Shown: positions 8,335 to 14,553 of the stretch, in pieces
Layout: each line of letters opens with the position of its first letter
How positions within the stretch are numbered: the stretch's first letter is position 1
Source of the DNA: Myxococcales bacterium
GTDB taxonomy: Bacteria; Myxococcota_A; Polyangia; Haliangiales; Haliangiaceae
Reading direction: 5' to 3'
Length of the DNA: 15,073 bases
NCBI GenBank assembly: GCA_016720595.1
Contig: JADKKI010000071.1
Location: 1-15,073 of the forward strand
Made by a program: the position numbers and the translations under genes
Notes under the pieces: model-generated
Seen by the model: only the letters and a program-made list of their open reading frames with translations
Database searches by the model: none
Told to the model about the DNA's origin: nothing

Positions 8335-9482
8335 ACCGGCACCCTCGGCGTGATCGAGATCAGCCCGTTGCGGGTGAGGTTGAAGCTCTGCTTGAACTCG
8401 CCGCGCTTCAGCGTGCTGGTCACGCTCTGCACGTAGTACAGACCGTCGTACGCAACGCCGACGCCGCGCACGCCAACCAGCCCGCGCGCCTTCAGCACGC
8501 GGCCATAGCGCAGCACATCGAGGCTGCCTTTGGCGCTGACCGAGTCCTGCGACTTCTTGGCTTCGGAAAGACCGCGCAAGATCGCCTGCATCGGGTTCAG
8601 CTTCGCGGTGTCTTTCAGGATCTTCAGGTTGCTGATCGGCGTCGGCAGCACGCCGAGCGGCGGCTGCAGCGGGTTGAGGTTCGGGATCGGAATCGGGATC
8701 GGCACGCGCGTCAGCTGGTTCTGGATGAACATGATCGGCAACACGCCCTTGGTCGGGTCGAAACTGAAGTTCAGCGACTCAACATTGGTCAGCGCATCCA
8801 TGTCGACGTTCAGCGCCGGCTGCGGCACGCCGAGCTTGATCTCGGGGCCGAAGTACGCGATGTTGGTGCCCGGCGCCGGCCCGGGCTCGATGTAGAACAC
8901 GTAGCCCACATCGTCGGCGAGCTCGCGGATGTAGGCCAGGTCGGTGCCCTTCTGTGCCGGGATCTTGTCGATCGGGATCGGCACATCGGGGAACAGGATC
9001 GGGATCGGCAGCGGGATGATCCCGAACGCCGCGTACTTCGCACACAGCAGCGCCACGCGTGCCTCGATCGGCATCGCCGGGAACGGCAGGCCGCTGAAAT
9101 CCTGCATGTCCATCACCTTGGTCAGGTCTTCGCCGGTGACGGTCACGGTGCCGGGCGAGCCACGGTTGCCGGCCTGCACCTCGACGTTCGTCATCACGCC
9201 GTCGAACAGCGGCTGCGGCGTGCCGTTCAGCGTGACGATCAGCAGCACGCGTAGCGGTGGCGTGCCGATCGACGCGGTGTTGCCGGCGGCGATCAGGAAG
9301 ATCGTGTTCAGCTCCGACTTGCTGGTGAACTGGAACGTGAGCTGAAACCCGCTCGCCGCGCCGTCGGACGTGCGCACCTCGACGCCGGTGAGCGCGTCCA
9401 TCACGACGCGCGGCGCGGGCACCGGGATGATCGGCCCCATCATCAGCGTCATCTGGATGCCCTTGGCCAGCTTATCAGCCAT
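8331..9482 (-). CDS. Phage late control D-like spike hub protein (N-terminal half of Afp8/VgrG)
   Basis: The protein has 383 residues and matches the gpD/gp27-like hub family. Its N-terminal region has VVMDALTGVEVRTSDG, GFQLTFQF, LFDGVMTNVEV and GTVTVTGEDLTKVMD, the usual first barrel. Next is a segment of the 'KGTDLAYIRELADDVGYVFYIE' type, the second barrel typical of gpD and VgrG. The C-terminus contains YYVQSVTSTLKRGEFKQSF, a normal end for this family. The protein is expected to form the trimeric hub at the top of the spike. It lacks the OB-fold and spike needle, which are encoded by the next gene, whereas Afp8/Pvc8 carries both in one chain. Unusual Pro/Ile-rich tracts (LPIPILFP, VPIPIPIPN) interrupt the second barrel region. 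The start overlaps the LysM gene by 8 nt, and the stop overlaps the next start (ATGA). Confidence 0.85.
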   Translation of the reverse strand: MADKLAKGIQMTLMMGPIIPVPAPRVVMDALTGVEVRTSDGAASGFQLTFQFTSKSELNTIFLIAAGNTASIGTPPLRVLLIVTLNGTPQPLFDGVMTNVEVQAGNRGSPGTVTVTGEDLTKVMDMQDFSGLPFPAMPIEARVALLCAKYAAFGIIPLPIPILFPDVPIPIDKIPAQKGTDLAYIRELADDVGYVFYIEPGPAPGTNIAYFGPEIKLGVPQPALNVDMDALTNVESLNFSFDPTKGVLPIMFIQNQLTRVPIPIPIPNLNPLQPPLGVLPTPISNLKILKDTAKLNPMQAILRGLSEAKKSQDSVSAKGSLDVLRYGRVLKARGLVGVRGVGVAYDGLYYVQSVTSTLKRGEFKQSFNLTRNGLISITPRVPV

Positions 9483-9834
9483 CGCCGACCCCCGGCACGC
9501 CTTCGGGCAAGGTGATCGCGAGCGTGGCGCCGACGTTCACGACCAGCGCCTCGGGCTGCATCGCGCGGTTCGCATCGCACAGCCGCCACGATTGCTCGGG
9601 GTCGCCGATGTGCTGCGCGGTGAGGTTGTCGAGCCGGTCACCGGCAACGATGTTCACGGTCTGCAGCAACGCGAAGTTCTCGGGCGGCGGCAGGAAGCGG
9701 CGCTGCACGAACACGAGCGTGCGGCCATCGGCCTGCACCAGCTGCGAGGTCGCGATGCCGTAGTACCGACTTGTCGGCGCGAAGGCCGGCGGCGTCAGCG
9801 CGTTGGCTTGCAGAAAGGCCTGCACCGGGTCCAT
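9475..9834 (-). CDS. LysM-like tail protein (Afp7/Pvc7 C-terminal half)
   Basis: The protein has 119 residues. The C-terminal half (about 59-112) reads as a LysM/tail-protein-X-like module: VAGDRLDNLTAQHIGDPEQS, then WRLCDANRAMQPEALVV and LAITLPEGV. This pattern is typical of small LysM baseplate proteins such as phage gp53/gpX and the LysM part of Pvc7. The N-terminal half has SRYYGIATSQL and FVQRRFLPP, a segment often seen in this eCIS/tail family. Its probable role is to hold the tube initiator and the spike hub together in the baseplate. The start ATG shares one base with the preceding stop, and GGAGGG lies at 9848-9843. It overlaps the downstream hub gene by 8 nt. It is not expected to act on cell walls, as no catalytic domain is present. 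Confidence 0.8.
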   Translation of the reverse strand: MDPVQAFLQANALTPPAFAPTSRYYGIATSQLVQADGRTLVFVQRRFLPPPENFALLQTVNIVAGDRLDNLTAQHIGDPEQSWRLCDANRAMQPEALVVNVGATLAITLPEGVPGVGDG

Positions 9835-10493
9835 CAGGCGATCCCTCCGATGCCGAGCGTCGCGAAGCTCGCCGATTGCACCTTGGTCGCGAGCTTCTCC
9901 TTGTTCTGCAGGTAGGCCATGTACAGGCTGCCGCCCTTCGTGCCGAAGCCGAGGTCGTCGGTCGACATCACGCGCAGGCCGAGATTGAGCTTGGCGCGGA
10001 TCGGGTTCAGCGCCGCGTCGAAGGCCTCTTCGGTGATGCTGAAATCACTGACCTTGACCGGCACGATGCGGTTCTTGCCCCACACGAACAGCACCAGCGG
10101 CGCCAGCATCGGCGCGATCTCGAGCGTGCCGGAGCTCGCCTGCGAATCGACCGACGCGAGCTGCGATGCGGTCGGGTAGACCAGCGATTCGAGCAACGCG
10201 AGTTGCGGCTGGATGCCGTATTGCCCGGCGTTCGGGTTCTGCTCGGGGAACTCGAGCTGGTCGGTCGCGTCGATGTCGGCTTCGAGCTTGAAGGTCTCGA
10301 CCGCGGGACCCTTGAAACGCATCGGTTCGACCCGGTCGTGGTCGCTGCCGCCGGCCGTCTGCGCCGTGAGCGAGCGGGTCAGCGAGTCGCTGTTGTATTG
10401 CAGCGAGATGATGCGCAGCACACGCGCGGTGCCGGCATCGACGATGACGAGGCCGGCTTTGATCAGCTTGGGGGAGTTGGGGAAGGTGCTCAT
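9834..10493 (-). CDS. CIS tube protein (Afp7/Pvc7 N-terminal-like, tube initiator)
   Basis: The protein has 219 residues. It matches my recall of the contractile injection system tube protein domain, which forms the N-terminal half of Afp7/Pvc7 and connects the spike hub to the first inner-tube ring. Visible features are an N-terminal beta region with LQYNSDSL (about 32-39), a middle VETFKLEADIDATD (about 65-78), the segment QYGIQPQLALLESLVYP (91-107), and a C-terminal FVWGKNRIVPVKVSDF (136-151) followed by EEAFDAALNPIRAKLNLGLRVM, all strongly reminiscent of tube/LysM-type phage tail proteins. In Afp/PVC this domain is fused to LysM; here the LysM part is the next gene, which begins inside this gene's stop codon (TGATG). 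The ATG at 10493 has a GGGAG 7 nt upstream, and the 57-nt gap to the immunity-like gene is the largest in the window. Confidence 0.85.
   Translation of the reverse strand: MSTFPNSPKLIKAGLVIVDAGTARVLRIISLQYNSDSLTRSLTAQTAGGSDHDRVEPMRFKGPAVETFKLEADIDATDQLEFPEQNPNAGQYGIQPQLALLESLVYPTASQLASVDSQASSGTLEIAPMLAPLVLFVWGKNRIVPVKVSDFSITEEAFDAALNPIRAKLNLGLRVMSTDDLGFGTKGGSLYMAYLQNKEKLATKVQSASFATLGIGGIA
9843..9848 (-). promoter_or_regulatory. Ribosome binding site (GGAGGG) for the LysM-like gene
   Basis: GGAGGG lies about 8 nt before the ATG at 9834, inside the 3' end of the CIS tube gene. It supports a separate LysM protein rather than a read-through Afp7-type fusion. Confidence 0.55.
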
Positions 10494-10500
10494 GGCGCGG

Positions 10501-10505
10501 CTCCC
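10501..10505 (-). promoter_or_regulatory. Ribosome binding site (GGGAG) for the CIS tube gene
   Basis: GGGAG lies 7 nt before the ATG at 10493, in the only intergenic gap longer than 20 nt in the window. It fixes the start codon and lets the structural genes restart translation independently of the cargo genes. Confidence 0.6.
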
Positions 10506-10550
10506 GTGCGCCGTCGTGCGCGAGCGGCGGGTTGTTGCGGGTTGCGGCGT

Positions 10551-11177
10551 TCAGCGGTCATTGCGCCACTCCTCGACCGGCGTCAGCACGCCCGGATGCG
10601 GGCTTGCGGCTTGCAGCCGCTGCCGCAGCTCGTCGTTCACCACCACGAGCAGCGGGTGCTCGGCCGCATGGAAGATCGGCGGCGCGTCGGCGGCGATCGG
10701 GCGCAGCGCGAGGTGCGACACACGGTCGATCACGTCGGTGCCGGCAAACCTCGTCAGCTTCGAGCGTTCGAGGTCGAGCGCCGGCACGTGCTCGAGCACG
10801 TTGGCGATCGCGTACGCGAGTTCGGGCTGAGCGGCCACACCGATCGGCACCAGTTGCAGCCGCGCACCCGCGGCTTGCAGCACCTCGACCAGCACCGGCG
10901 CGAGCAGCAGCAGGCCGATGTAGGCGCCGAGCGCATCGGTGAACCGACCGGGTTCGAAGCGCTGCACGACGAGGCGCGGAATGCGCGCCAGTTTCTCGCC
11001 GCCGAGCAGCCTGCGCGTGTCGGCATCGCGCAGGCCGCCGATCTCGGTGACGAACGCGGTGCCGGCCTGCGTGGCATACGCCGACCAGACCCAGAACTTG
11101 CCAGCGTGTGCGCTCACCGAACTCCCTTCGGGCTGCGCACCGCGGACTTCGCTCTTGGGGCGGCTCGGCGCGGTCAT
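10551..11177 (-). CDS. Probable Imm11/DUF1629-like immunity protein paired with the AHH effector
   Basis: The protein has 208 residues and no signal peptide, so it is expected in the cytoplasm. Its pattern resembles the Imm11 (DUF1629) immunity family. It has a hydrophobic helix of the 'lllS..l.evL...g' kind (about 89-104), a 'Y.i.NvlehvpALDlerSk' segment (about 120-140), and a C-terminal 'ppIF....hpllVVndELrqrL' segment (about 166-188) that ends soon after. I recall AHH toxins being paired with Imm11-like proteins in other high-GC bacteria. The gene overlaps the effector by 4 nt (ATGA) and has an AGGAG 9 nt upstream, inside the effector's last codons. This arrangement is typical of toxin-immunity pairs. 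The inferred role is to bind and neutralise the nuclease domain before loading. The family call comes from pattern memory and has not been searched. If it is wrong, the protein could instead be an effector-specific chaperone. Confidence 0.7.
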   Translation of the reverse strand: MTAPSRPKSEVRGAQPEGSSVSAHAGKFWVWSAYATQAGTAFVTEIGGLRDADTRRLLGGEKLARIPRLVVQRFEPGRFTDALGAYIGLLLLAPVLVEVLQAAGARLQLVPIGVAAQPELAYAIANVLEHVPALDLERSKLTRFAGTDVIDRVSHLALRPIAADAPPIFHAAEHPLLVVVNDELRQRLQAASPHPGVLTPVEEWRNDR

Positions 11178-14100
11178 GCCAGCTTACTCCTGCGCTTTTT
11201 CAAGTCGGCCCGCAGGCTCTCGATCAGCGCCTCGAACGGCTTTTGCAGCTTGCCCCAGTCGGCGCCGAACGACAGCTTCAGGCTGTCGAGCCGGTTGCGC
11301 ACGCCGCCGGTGTAAACCGGGTGCGAGCCGGCGTGGATCTTGTCCGAGATGCACAGCCCGTTGTCACCGCCGTTGAAGCGGAAACCATTCTTCTTCGCGG
11401 TCTCGACGACCGGGTGGAAGTACAGCTCCAGCGGGATCAGGTGGTGGGCCTCCTGCTTGCCGGTGCAGCCGAGCGAGGCGCGCAGCGCACGGCGCATCGG
11501 CGCCTTCGGGTCGAAACGCGACAAGGTCGCGGCGAGTTTGATCTTGCGCGTCTTGCTGTCGATCGTCAGCGCCGGCAGGAAGCGGATCCATGCGACCGCA
11601 CGCCGGATCGTCTGGATCTTGCCCTTGTCATTCGGGATGTACATGTAGCCCGTCGGCAGCTTCGGCCGGTCGCGCGATTCGACCTTGCGGCCGATCAGCT
11701 TTTCGACCTTGTCCTTGATGTCCTCGATCTGCTTTTGCTTCGCCGGCGAGGTCGTCGAGGCGCCGCGCAGTTCGGCGATCACCGACGCCGAGAAGCGCTT
11801 CGCCAGCCTCTTCAGCAGCTCTTTGTAATCAGGCTGCAGTCCGATGCCGCCACGTTGCTGCTGCTGCGCTGTGTGCGCGAGCTCGTGGTAAAGCAGCCGG
11901 CGCCCGCCTTGGCTGGCCGGGTCGAACCGGCCCGGCCCGAAGTAGACGTCGTTGCCGATCGCGAACGCGTTCGCGCCCAGGCGCTCGCTCGCCTGCTGCG
12001 CCGCGCCGTCGGTGTGCACGCGCACGCCGCCGAACAGCTCGCCCATCGAAGTTTCGGCGGCGCCACGCGTGTCTTCGTCAAGCGGCGTACCGTGCGAACG
12101 CTGCACCAGCCCGGCGATCGCCCGCGCCGACGAGCGCCGCGCCGGCCCGCGGCCGTGGCGCGACGGCTTGATGACCTTGCGCACCTCGGCCGGCAGCTCG
12201 GCAAGAAAGCCCGGCGCGAGGTCGTCGACGATCTTCTGCATCGTGTCGGCCGCGGATTCGAGCGTCGGCTCGACCAACGCGATCAGCGAACGCAGCACGT
12301 CGTTGACGCCATCGAGCGCCTCTTTCGGGATCAGCGGCGCGATCACGTTGTCCGAGATGGCGCGGTCGATGCCGAGTTCCTTGCCGACCTTGACGGCGGG
12401 CTTGTACTGCTTCGGCACCAACGTGAGCACGGCCGCCGTGACGGCCGCCGCCAGCTCCTCGTAGCTGACGAGATCCGACTCGGCGAATTTCTCGATGCCG
12501 GCCTTCAGCGCCTTCGGTGCGAAGTCGAGCTTCAGCTTGATCTGCGCAGCGAAGTCGACCGCGAAATCGTCGACCGCGGCTTCGATGTCGAGATCGGAGA
12601 GCTTGCTCGGATCGGCCGCGATCGAGAGCAAGGATTCGAGCGCCGGCACCGCCTCGAGCAGCAGCCCGACGCCGCCCACGGCCGATTGCACCGTGCTGCG
12701 AACCTTGAAGATCGGCTTGAGCACTTTGCGCAACTTCGCGGCGGTCGCCACCAACTTGGCGGCAAGCCGCGCGATGCCCTTGTGCTTGACACCCGCGCCG
12801 GCCTTCGAGGGCTTGACCTCCTTGTTGGCCCACGCCTCGATCGCGCTGATCGCGGCGTTGTCTTTCAGCCCGAGCGCAATCTCGATCAGCGTGTCGGCAT
12901 CCTTGAATAGATCGCCAAGCGCATCACGGTGTTCGGCCAGTTCCTTCAGCATCAGCAGGCTGTCGGACATGGCCTGCATTTCGGCGGAGTCGCCGAGCAC
13001 CTCGAGCGCGCTCTCCATGAAGTCGATCAGCGGCTGCGGCAGGTCGAGGAAGCCGAAGACCCCCATCTTGCTGCCCTTCTTCTCACCCGGCAGGCCGGCG
13101 CCCTGGTCCTTGTCCTTGTCTGCGCCGGTGCCGCTGCCACCCTTGCCGTCCTGCTTGCCGGTGCCGCTGCCACCACCGGGCTTGTCGTCGCGCTGCTCGC
13201 CCTTGCCGGCGTCGGGCTGGCCGCCGGCGCCGCCCGGCTTCTGCTCGTCGGTCGGCGGTTGCGCGCCGGGGGGTGCGGCCGGCCCGGTCGGGTCGTCGGC
13301 GGAAGGCTTGTCGCGCGCTTCGCCCGGCACCGCAGTCCCGGCTTTGCCGTAGACCAGCAGGAACACCCGGTCGGCACGTTTCACCAGCTTGGCAAATTCC
13401 GTCGGGTTCGACGAAGCCACCTCGTACTCGCCGACGCCCTTGACGCGAACGTCGTAGTGCGACTGCGACCCGGGGATCAGCGTGACGGTCACTTCGTAGT
13501 AGCCCGGCCGGATACCGAAATCGGCGTTTTGCGTCGCCGGGATCACACGCAGCGTGTCGCCCTTCGCGTCGAAATAGTGGAACTCACCGACCAGCTCGCG
13601 CTTTGGCTTTGTCGGATCGGGGTCGCGCTGCACGGTGTCGAGCGGCGCGCGCGCCAGCGGCGCCGGTGCGGTCGAGGGCGCGGCGCCCTGCTGCAGCACG
13701 TGGGTCAGTTCGTGCGCGAGCAAGCGCCGGCCGGTCTCGGACTGGGTGTCGTAGTGGCCGGCACCGAAGTAGATGTCGCGCCCGGTTGCGAACGCGCGGG
13801 CGTGAATCGAGCCGGCCAGCGCCGCCGCCTGCGCGTCGGCGTGTATGCGCACCGCGGCGAAGTCAGCACCAAAGACGGTCTCGAGGCCGCTGCGCAGGCC
13901 GCCGGGCAAAGGCTGGCCACCTCCGCGTGAACGGTCGATTGACTCGCGCAACCGCCCGCCGACCGATGCACCGGCGCTCGCCGGGCCATCGGCCTGCACG
14001 GCGTCGCCGGCGTCACCCGCGTCATCATCGTCGTTGGCTGCGCCGGCATCGTCATCACCGGGCGGGGCCGCTTCGAGCTCGGGGCCGGCCAGCGCCGCAT

Positions 14101-14536
14101 CGGCGGCGGCGTCCGCGGCGCCTTCGTCCGGATCCGCCTGGCGCTGCAGCGCCGGCTCGGCCCGCGGCATGCTGTGCAGCGGCGCGGTCGACGTGGCCAC
14201 CGGTGCGGCCGGTGCGCCTGGGTCAGGCAGTGCGGCCAGCCGCCGCAGCACCTGCTCGGCCGTGCGGTCGGCCTCGAGTTCGAGGGGGTCGCTGCGATCG
14301 GCGAGCGTGCCCGACCGTGTCGCCGCGTTGACGCGGATGCGGCAGAAGTCGTGCCCGGGCAGCAGCGCCGGCTGCAGCGCCAGCGTCGGCTCTGCATCGC
14401 AGGTCGCGCACGACCCTTCGGCCTGCGCTGTGGCCGAAGCGCAGTCGCACTTGGCCTGCACGAGTAGGCTCGACGCTTGCCCGCCCGGGCTCGAGGCGGT
14501 CGGGTTCGCGTGGCTCGGGGCAATTGTGGCGCGCAT
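11174..14536 (-). CDS. eCIS cargo/effector: two DUF4157 domains and C-terminal AHH nuclease domain
   Basis: The protein has 1120 residues. The N-terminus carries a Cys cluster (C30, C32, C43, C46) and an Ala/Asp-rich acidic stretch (about 130-188). The first DUF4157 domain spans about 208-282 and has VRIH, DIYFGAGHY and HELTH (275-279). A beta-rich segment (about 310-395) and a Gly/Lys/Asp-rich linker (about 395-490) follow, then a helical region (491-800) with hydrophobic stretches near 619-640 and 696-710. The second DUF4157 domain (about 816-892) has VRVHTD, DVYFGPGRFD and HELAH (884-888). The C-terminus contains EAHHLIPLE (E1029-H1032), then DNGLCI and HAGSHPVY, the pattern of AHH HNH/EndoVII-superfamily nuclease toxins. 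DUF4157 is known as a common N-terminal module of eCIS-associated toxins, so I infer a cargo whose C-terminus cuts nucleic acid. The ATG at 14536 is chosen because the following sequence looks like a normal DUF4157-protein N-terminus and it falls after the preceding stop. No Shine-Dalgarno is evident there, and an in-frame extension to 14812 would overlap the upstream gene. Confidence 0.88.
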   Translation of the reverse strand: MRATIAPSHANPTASSPGGQASSLLVQAKCDCASATAQAEGSCATCDAEPTLALQPALLPGHDFCRIRVNAATRSGTLADRSDPLELEADRTAEQVLRRLAALPDPGAPAAPVATSTAPLHSMPRAEPALQRQADPDEGAADAAADAALAGPELEAAPPGDDDAGAANDDDDAGDAGDAVQADGPASAGASVGGRLRESIDRSRGGGQPLPGGLRSGLETVFGADFAAVRIHADAQAAALAGSIHARAFATGRDIYFGAGHYDTQSETGRRLLAHELTHVLQQGAAPSTAPAPLARAPLDTVQRDPDPTKPKRELVGEFHYFDAKGDTLRVIPATQNADFGIRPGYYEVTVTLIPGSQSHYDVRVKGVGEYEVASSNPTEFAKLVKRADRVFLLVYGKAGTAVPGEARDKPSADDPTGPAAPPGAQPPTDEQKPGGAGGQPDAGKGEQRDDKPGGGSGTGKQDGKGGSGTGADKDKDQGAGLPGEKKGSKMGVFGFLDLPQPLIDFMESALEVLGDSAEMQAMSDSLLMLKELAEHRDALGDLFKDADTLIEIALGLKDNAAISAIEAWANKEVKPSKAGAGVKHKGIARLAAKLVATAAKLRKVLKPIFKVRSTVQSAVGGVGLLLEAVPALESLLSIAADPSKLSDLDIEAAVDDFAVDFAAQIKLKLDFAPKALKAGIEKFAESDLVSYEELAAAVTAAVLTLVPKQYKPAVKVGKELGIDRAISDNVIAPLIPKEALDGVNDVLRSLIALVEPTLESAADTMQKIVDDLAPGFLAELPAEVRKVIKPSRHGRGPARRSSARAIAGLVQRSHGTPLDEDTRGAAETSMGELFGGVRVHTDGAAQQASERLGANAFAIGNDVYFGPGRFDPASQGGRRLLYHELAHTAQQQQRGGIGLQPDYKELLKRLAKRFSASVIAELRGASTTSPAKQKQIEDIKDKVEKLIGRKVESRDRPKLPTGYMYIPNDKGKIQTIRRAVAWIRFLPALTIDSKTRKIKLAATLSRFDPKAPMRRALRASLGCTGKQEAHHLIPLELYFHPVVETAKKNGFRFNGGDNGLCISDKIHAGSHPVYTGGVRNRLDSLKLSFGADWGKLQKPFEALIESLRADLKKRRSKLA
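11187..11191 (-). promoter_or_regulatory. Strong ribosome binding site (AGGAG) for the immunity-like gene, inside the effector's 3' end
   Basis: AGGAG lies 9 nt before the ATG at 11177 and within the last codons of the effector gene. Together with the ATGA overlap this couples translation of the immunity-like protein to that of the nuclease. The effector gene itself shows no comparable site, so the immunity protein may be made in excess. Confidence 0.65.
13124..13174 (-). repeat. Two 18-bp direct repeats in the effector's Gly-rich linker
   Basis: The 18-base unit GCCGGTGCCGCTGCCACC (plus strand) occurs at 13124-13141 and again at 13157-13174, separated by 15 bp. It encodes the GGSGTG motif twice in the Gly/Lys/Asp linker. 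The unit is a likely site of slippage or linker-length change and is probably of no other function. Confidence 0.7.
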
Positions 14537-14553
14537 GGTCGGCTGGGGAGGCG

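Noticed and set aside
10494..10550. Promoter or terminator in the 57-nt gap
   Set aside because: The gap is GC-rich with no convincing -10/-35 pair and no clear hairpin followed by a T-run on the coding strand. Only a ribosome binding site is visible.
11108..12910. A 600-residue plus-strand open frame opposite the effector gene
   Set aside because: It is Arg/Leu/Asp-rich with no recognisable pattern, while the opposite strand has clear DUF4157 and AHH motifs in one frame.
13085..13330. CRISPR array or other organised repeat
   Set aside because: The repeats are short and encode the low-complexity Gly/Lys/Asp linker. Spacing is irregular and there are no unique spacers.
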